Assembly (NCBI RefSeq): GCF_001045465.1
Contig: NZ_LFND01000003.1
Location: forward strand, 1,116,001-1,180,000
From: Chryseobacterium angstadtii
Lineage (GTDB): Bacteria; Bacteroidota; Bacteroidia; Flavobacteriales; Weeksellaceae
DNA: 64,000 nt
Reading direction: 5' to 3'
A program made the translations under genes and the position numbers. A model generated the notes under the pieces. It searched no databases and was not told the origin of the DNA. It saw only the letters and a list, made by a program, of their open reading frames with translations. Every line of letters starts with the position of its first letter. Position 1 is the first letter of the stretch. Shown here one piece after another: positions 60,520 to 64,000 of the stretch.

Positions 60520-61659
60520 ATGATACAGCCTATTAAACATTTTGCAATCAATTGGGTAGACGGGATGAAAGTTTCCCAGAGACACCTTAATGATCAGGAT
60601 AATTTTTTAATTGACACCATCAGAGATTCCAGCTCACTTGGGATTACTACATATAATTACGGACTTCTACCCATATCTAACGAGTATACGGATAAAACCA
60701 TTTTTGATGTTCATAATACAGCAACGAATGATGTACAGCTTGTTATAAAAAGATGCAGCGCCATTACTATGGCCGGATACCGTATTGATCTTAGCGACAG
60801 GAGAGTGAGTGTGAAGTCACTTGCCAAATCCATGAATGAGGAACAGGCAGACGGAGAATATTACATCCTGATTTCTGTGAATCCTTTCGATAAAGTACCT
60901 TTCGGAGATATTGATCCGGAAGAAATTCCGCCACGCCATCCCAATGCGCAGCCGAATCACCATATCGAGCTTCTTCCTGTAACGTCGCTGAACAGCAGCT
61001 ATTCCGGAGGAAATTATCTGATTATCGGAAAGGTAGACCTGAAAGCGAATATTGCACAGGTGGATTCTAATTTTATTCCGCCTTGTACTTCTATCCAAAG
61101 TCATCCAGCTTTACTGGATTATTATAGCAGCTATGCAAAATCCATAGGAAACCTGCAGCAGTATGCTTTTAAAATTATTCAAAAAGCCTCACATAAAAAC
61201 CAGAATACGGCATTGGCACAGAATGTAAAATTCCTGTGTACCACGATGGTGAATACGTTCGGAGATATGTATTTCCAGTTCAGAAATATTACACCGTGGC
61301 AGCCACCTGTATTTCTTATAGAGTCTTTTGCGAAGCTTGCTCTTCATCTCTATAATTCTACCCAGCTTCTGGTTCCTGCCGAACTGGAAGAAATGTTGAA
61401 TTACAGTTTGGAATGGAGTGAAATTGCCCCTCATACATTACTGAACCAGCTTTCTATTGTAGCTGAAACCAATTATGATCACCACAACTGTGGGGAACCT
61501 TTGCTGTATATCCAGCAGATGTTACGCAGTCTTGAAATTATATTCTCTAAACTGAGTGAACTTGACTACATCGGGCAGAGAAAAGAAAATATTATTGTTA
61601 ACGAACAGGAAGTTTCTACGAATACCAACCCGAAGAGAGGGTGGAGTGTTCTGGATTAA
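60520..61659 (+). CDS. tssK: T6SS baseplate subunit TssK-like protein
   Basis: A 379-residue protein; the start INWVDGMKVSQRHLNDQDNF matches TssK's WxxGMxxxxxHxxxQD pattern, and the LPVTSLNSSYSGGNYLIIGKVDL stretch follows. TssK links baseplate and membrane complex. It ends with a terminator at 61682, so the block stops here; the other tss genes must lie elsewhere. Confidence 0.85.
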   Translation: MIQPIKHFAINWVDGMKVSQRHLNDQDNFLIDTIRDSSSLGITTYNYGLLPISNEYTDKTIFDVHNTATNDVQLVIKRCSAITMAGYRIDLSDRRVSVKSLAKSMNEEQADGEYYILISVNPFDKVPFGDIDPEEIPPRHPNAQPNHHIELLPVTSLNSSYSGGNYLIIGKVDLKANIAQVDSNFIPPCTSIQSHPALLDYYSSYAKSIGNLQQYAFKIIQKASHKNQNTALAQNVKFLCTTMVNTFGDMYFQFRNITPWQPPVFLIESFAKLALHLYNSTQLLVPAELEEMLNYSLEWSEIAPHTLLNQLSIVAETNYDHHNCGEPLLYIQQMLRSLEIIFSKLSELDYIGQRKENIIVNEQEVSTNTNPKRGWSVLD

Positions 61660-61681
61660 TAAACGACTTCATAAAATACAG

Positions 61682-61711
61682 AATCCCGATAGAAATAGTC
61701 GGGATTTTTTA
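61682..61711 (+). terminator. Terminator after tssK
   Basis: Stem AATCCCGA (61682-61689) with TCGGGATT (61699-61706), followed by TTTT. Confidence 0.9.
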
Positions 61712-61768
61712 TGGTTAAAAACCCCTTGATCTGCCTGTAAAAGGCATTTATAATTAAATTAAATAAGA

Positions 61769-62935
61769 ATGAACTTAGATATTATAAGAAAAGATACATT
61801 AGGCTGCACCGATAAAATATTTCTCAACAGTGCAGGAGGCTCTCTGATGCCGGAACCTGTCGTAAAAACAATGACTGACTATATCCTTCTTGAACAGCAG
61901 CATGGTGCTTATGGCGCTGCCGACCGATATTCTGAGCAGATTGAACAATTTTACACTGAAGCTGCCAAGTTGATTAATGCTCAGCCGAATAATATAGCAT
62001 TTACCGTAAGTTCTACAGATGCCTATGCGAAAGCTTTATCCAGTATTGATTTCAAAGATGGTGATGTTATTATTACAACCAACGATGATTATATTTCCAA
62101 TCAGATTGCTTTTTTTTCATTACAGAAAAGACTGAATGTTGAAATAATCCGTGTCAAAAATCTTCCTGATCATGAACTGGATCTTGAAGATCTGGAATAT
62201 CTTATAAAAAAGCACGATCCAAAACTGGTTGCTGTCACTCATATTCCTACTAATTCGGGGCTTATTCAGAATGTGGAAGGCGCTGGAAAGATCTGCCGTC
62301 TTTATGATGTGCTTTATCTCGTAGATGCCTGCCAGTCGGTAGGACAGCTTGCTGTAGATGTTGAAAAGATGGACTGTGATTTTCTTACCGCTACAGGCAG
62401 AAAATTTATGCGCGGGCCGAGAGGAACAGGATTATTATACGTTTCGGACAGGGTTCTGGAAAGAAATATGGCTCCGCTTTTTATAGACACAAAAGGAGCG
62501 GAATGGACAGGATTTAATGAGTACAAGCTGCTAAAAACAGCCAAAAGATTTGAACTCTGGGAAACTTCCATCAGTTCTATTCTGGGATTTACAGAAGCAG
62601 CCAAATATGCCACCGGAATCGGTTTATCTCATATTGAGAGCTATAACAGAATTCTGGCAGAAAGTTTACGGGAAGGACTAAAGAATAAAGGGTTCAGAAT
62701 TTTGGATGAAGGAAATAATCTGTGCAGCATTGTTACGTTCTGCAATGCTGACGGAAGTATCGAAAGTATTTATAAAACTTTGAAAGATAATCATGTTTAT
62801 TTTTCCGTAAGCAATAAAAGCAATGCCCTGATTGATTTCACCTTTAAAAATGTTGAGAAGGCTATACGTTTTTCCCCGCATTATTTCAATACTTCTGAGG
62901 AAATTGAGCAGGTGGTAAAAATTTTGGGAGGGTAG
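61769..62935 (+). CDS. Class V aminotransferase-like PLP enzyme
   Basis: A 388-residue fold I PLP enzyme: NSAGGSLMPEPVV at the start, VTHIPTNSGLIQN, the PLP Asp in DACQSVGQ, and the PLP Lys in TATGRKFMRGPRGTGLLY. It belongs with cysteine-desulfurase or isopenicillin N epimerase-like proteins; substrate unknown. No Cys-containing IscS loop is evident, so IscS/SufS function is unlikely. Confidence 0.85.
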   Translation: MNLDIIRKDTLGCTDKIFLNSAGGSLMPEPVVKTMTDYILLEQQHGAYGAADRYSEQIEQFYTEAAKLINAQPNNIAFTVSSTDAYAKALSSIDFKDGDVIITTNDDYISNQIAFFSLQKRLNVEIIRVKNLPDHELDLEDLEYLIKKHDPKLVAVTHIPTNSGLIQNVEGAGKICRLYDVLYLVDACQSVGQLAVDVEKMDCDFLTATGRKFMRGPRGTGLLYVSDRVLERNMAPLFIDTKGAEWTGFNEYKLLKTAKRFELWETSISSILGFTEAAKYATGIGLSHIESYNRILAESLREGLKNKGFRILDEGNNLCSIVTFCNADGSIESIYKTLKDNHVYFSVSNKSNALIDFTFKNVEKAIRFSPHYFNTSEEIEQVVKILGG

Positions 62936-62938
62936 GAT

Positions 62939-62967
62939 CTGGTGGCTTCGGGAGCCTCAGCCACCAG
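62939..62967 (-). repeat. Dispersed palindromic repeat, exact reverse of the 14259 copy
   Basis: 29 nt identical to 14259-14287 when reverse-complemented. It starts 4 bp after the aminotransferase stop and, with the next copy, forms an inverted pair between convergent genes. Confidence 0.85.
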
Positions 62968-63025
62968 CTTGAATGATGGCACAAAAGAATAATGATTTCT
63001 TACAGCTCAACTGTAACATATTATC

Positions 63026-63050
63026 GGTGGCTGAGGCCCTCGAAGCCACC
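63026..63050 (+). repeat. Dispersed palindromic repeat, variant copy
   Basis: GGTGGCTGAGGCC...GAAGCCACC at 25 nt, opposite in orientation to the copy at 62939, ending 9 bp before the DtxR stop. Confidence 0.8.
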
Positions 63051-63058
63051 AAGAATTA

Positions 63059-63712
63059 TTATTTCTTCACCAATATCTTTTCAGTAGCCTTTTTGCTCAG
63101 AACTTCTTTATGATTACCAATTTCTATGGTCATGGATTTATCAAAATCTTCAATTTTAATCACCTTAACTTTGGTATTAAGAAGTAGTTTTCTTTCATTG
63201 AGATAGCTCAGGAAGCCGTCGTCTGATAATGTTACCGATGCAAAAACTACAGTTTCTCCTGGTTTGCACGCACTCAGTTTCTGTAAGTCCTGTGAAATAA
63301 TATTTCCGTCTTTATCCGGAATGGGTTCTCCATGAGGATCAAACTTTGGATAATCCAGAATTTCATCCATTTTATCAAAAAATATCTGTGAATGCACATG
63401 TTCCAGCTGTTCTGCAATTTCGTGTACATTTTCCCAGCCAAAGTTCATTTTTTTCACAAGAAACATTTCGGTAAGCCTGTGTTTACGGACTACCAAAGCT
63501 GCTTCCCGTTTTCCGCTTGCGGTAACTACCAGTGGCTTGTATGTTTCATAAACGACCCATTTTTTATCGGCGAATTTCTTCATCATGTTATTCACGCTCG
63601 GCATTTTCACGTTTAAAAATTTGCTGAGTTCATTGATCGTCACTTTCCCTTCATTGTCAACTAAATGAAACAAAGCCTTCAGATAATTTTCTTCTGTTAA
63701 TGTTGTTCTCAA
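63059..63712 (-). CDS. DtxR/MntR-type metal-dependent regulator
   Basis: A 217-residue repressor. The HTH (TINELSKFLNVKMPSVNNMMKKFADKKWV), metal and dimer domain (HRLTEMFLVKKM, EIAEQLEHVHSQ, DYPKFDPHGEPIPDKDG) and FeoA-like C-terminal domain are present. The start is a TTG at 63712, since no ATG is available. It likely represses Mn or Fe uptake genes; none are seen in the window. Confidence 0.9.
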   Translation of the reverse strand: MRTTLTEENYLKALFHLVDNEGKVTINELSKFLNVKMPSVNNMMKKFADKKWVVYETYKPLVVTASGKREAALVVRKHRLTEMFLVKKMNFGWENVHEIAEQLEHVHSQIFFDKMDEILDYPKFDPHGEPIPDKDGNIISQDLQKLSACKPGETVVFASVTLSDDGFLSYLNERKLLLNTKVKVIKIEDFDKSMTIEIGNHKEVLSKKATEKILVKK

Positions 63713-63797
63713 AATGTTAGATGATTTTCAGTACAAATCTAACAAAATATTATGTAAAATCTGCTCTTGTTATTTTAACTTTTTTTAATTTTACTCT

Positions 63798-64000
63798 ATG
63801 AAATTTTCTTTTAAAAATGACTATTCAGAGGGATGTCACCCAAATATTCTACAAGCCTTAGTACAATATAATCTTGAGCAGCAAGCCGGATATGGCGAAG
63901 ATCAGTATTCTCTTCAGGCTAAGAAACTGATTAAGGAAAGAATTAAAAAAACAAATTCCGAGGTATATCTGGTTTCCGGAGGAACACAGGCCAATCTGAT
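63798..64000 (+). CDS. Threonine aldolase/beta-eliminating lyase-like PLP enzyme, 3' truncated by the window
   Basis: An open frame from the ATG at 63798 to the window end (67 codons). MKFSFKNDYSEGCHPNILQAL, GYGEDQYSLQAKKLIKER and VYLVSGGTQANL match low-specificity L-threonine aldolases (fold I PLP enzymes; the GGTQAN segment precedes the PLP site). The PLP Lys lies beyond the window, so activity cannot be confirmed. Divergent from the DtxR gene, with an 85-bp gap. Confidence 0.8.
   Translation, partial: MKFSFKNDYSEGCHPNILQALVQYNLEQQAGYGEDQYSLQAKKLIKERIKKTNSEVYLVSGGTQANL

Overview
This is an AT-rich stretch of chromosome from a member of the Bacteroidota, most likely a Chryseobacterium-like Flavobacteriia. 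The evidence is: secreted proteins ending in type IX secretion (T9SS) sorting domains; many promoters with the Bacteroidota -7 element TAnnTTTG (TATCTTTG, TATATTTG, TAAATTTG) and few Shine-Dalgarno sites; a short Bacteroidota-type primary sigma factor; bacillithiol-linked proteins; and a subtype iii type VI secretion (T6SS) block. I see no rRNA, tRNA, CRISPR array, prophage or intact insertion sequence. Most of the window looks like core chromosome with small accessory islands and many short intergenic repeats.

Layout. 1-5.3 kb: two tandem secreted metzincin metalloproteases, the first cut by the window edge. 5.5-8.8 kb: acyl-CoA dehydrogenase and a secreted endonuclease I with a T9SS tail. 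8.8-13.1 kb: satD, a DUF3307 membrane protein, purC and purF, with a four-helix-bundle gene flanked by inverted repeats inserted between the pur genes. 13.2-19.7 kb: glycerophosphodiester phosphodiesterase, three outer-membrane beta-barrel paralogues with sigma-54-like promoters, and a two-gene NAD-binding reductase operon plus an AraC regulator. 20-26.2 kb: aroB and a pseudouridine synthase (divergent), an exported amidase, pncA and a DEAD-box helicase. 26.4-30.8 kb: a bacillithiol-type operon (YfiT, DUF1569, YtxJ, Crp/Fnr), then a MocR regulator divergent from an EamA exporter. 30.9-35.5 kb: a small lipoprotein, a Crp/Fnr regulator followed by a textbook class II Fnr-type promoter driving two unknown genes and a CinA-like gene, an AraC regulator, and an exported flavodoxin-RidA fusion.

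35.5-43.7 kb: a repeat-filled gene desert, a second MocR regulator divergent from a cupin, DapA-like and thioredoxin-like cluster, a split-barrel flavoprotein, a MITE-like inverted-repeat element, a Na+/H+ antiporter, an AraC regulator and a nitrilase. 43.9-50.1 kb: an exported retropepsin-like/PDZ protein divergent from a two-component system, two small membrane proteins, a TetR regulator and an MFS exporter. 50.2-56 kb: the complete four-gene ligase-associated DNA damage response set (PdeM phosphoesterase, Lhr-type helicase, ATP-dependent DNA ligase, MBL-fold exonuclease). 56.3-64 kb: the primary sigma factor, an S1/P1 nuclease, a three-gene T6SS block (TssG-, TssN- and TssK-like), a class V aminotransferase, a DtxR/MntR regulator and the start of a threonine aldolase-like gene.

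The most useful new leads are regulatory. They are paired identical-geometry operators over a probably leaderless satD start, sigma-54-like promoters shared by all the beta-barrel genes (one of them orphan and followed by a terminator, so a candidate small RNA), an Fnr-type box about 42 bp upstream of a predicted start site, and at least two families of dispersed intergenic repeats. All functional calls come from reading the sequence and from family knowledge; no database search was run.
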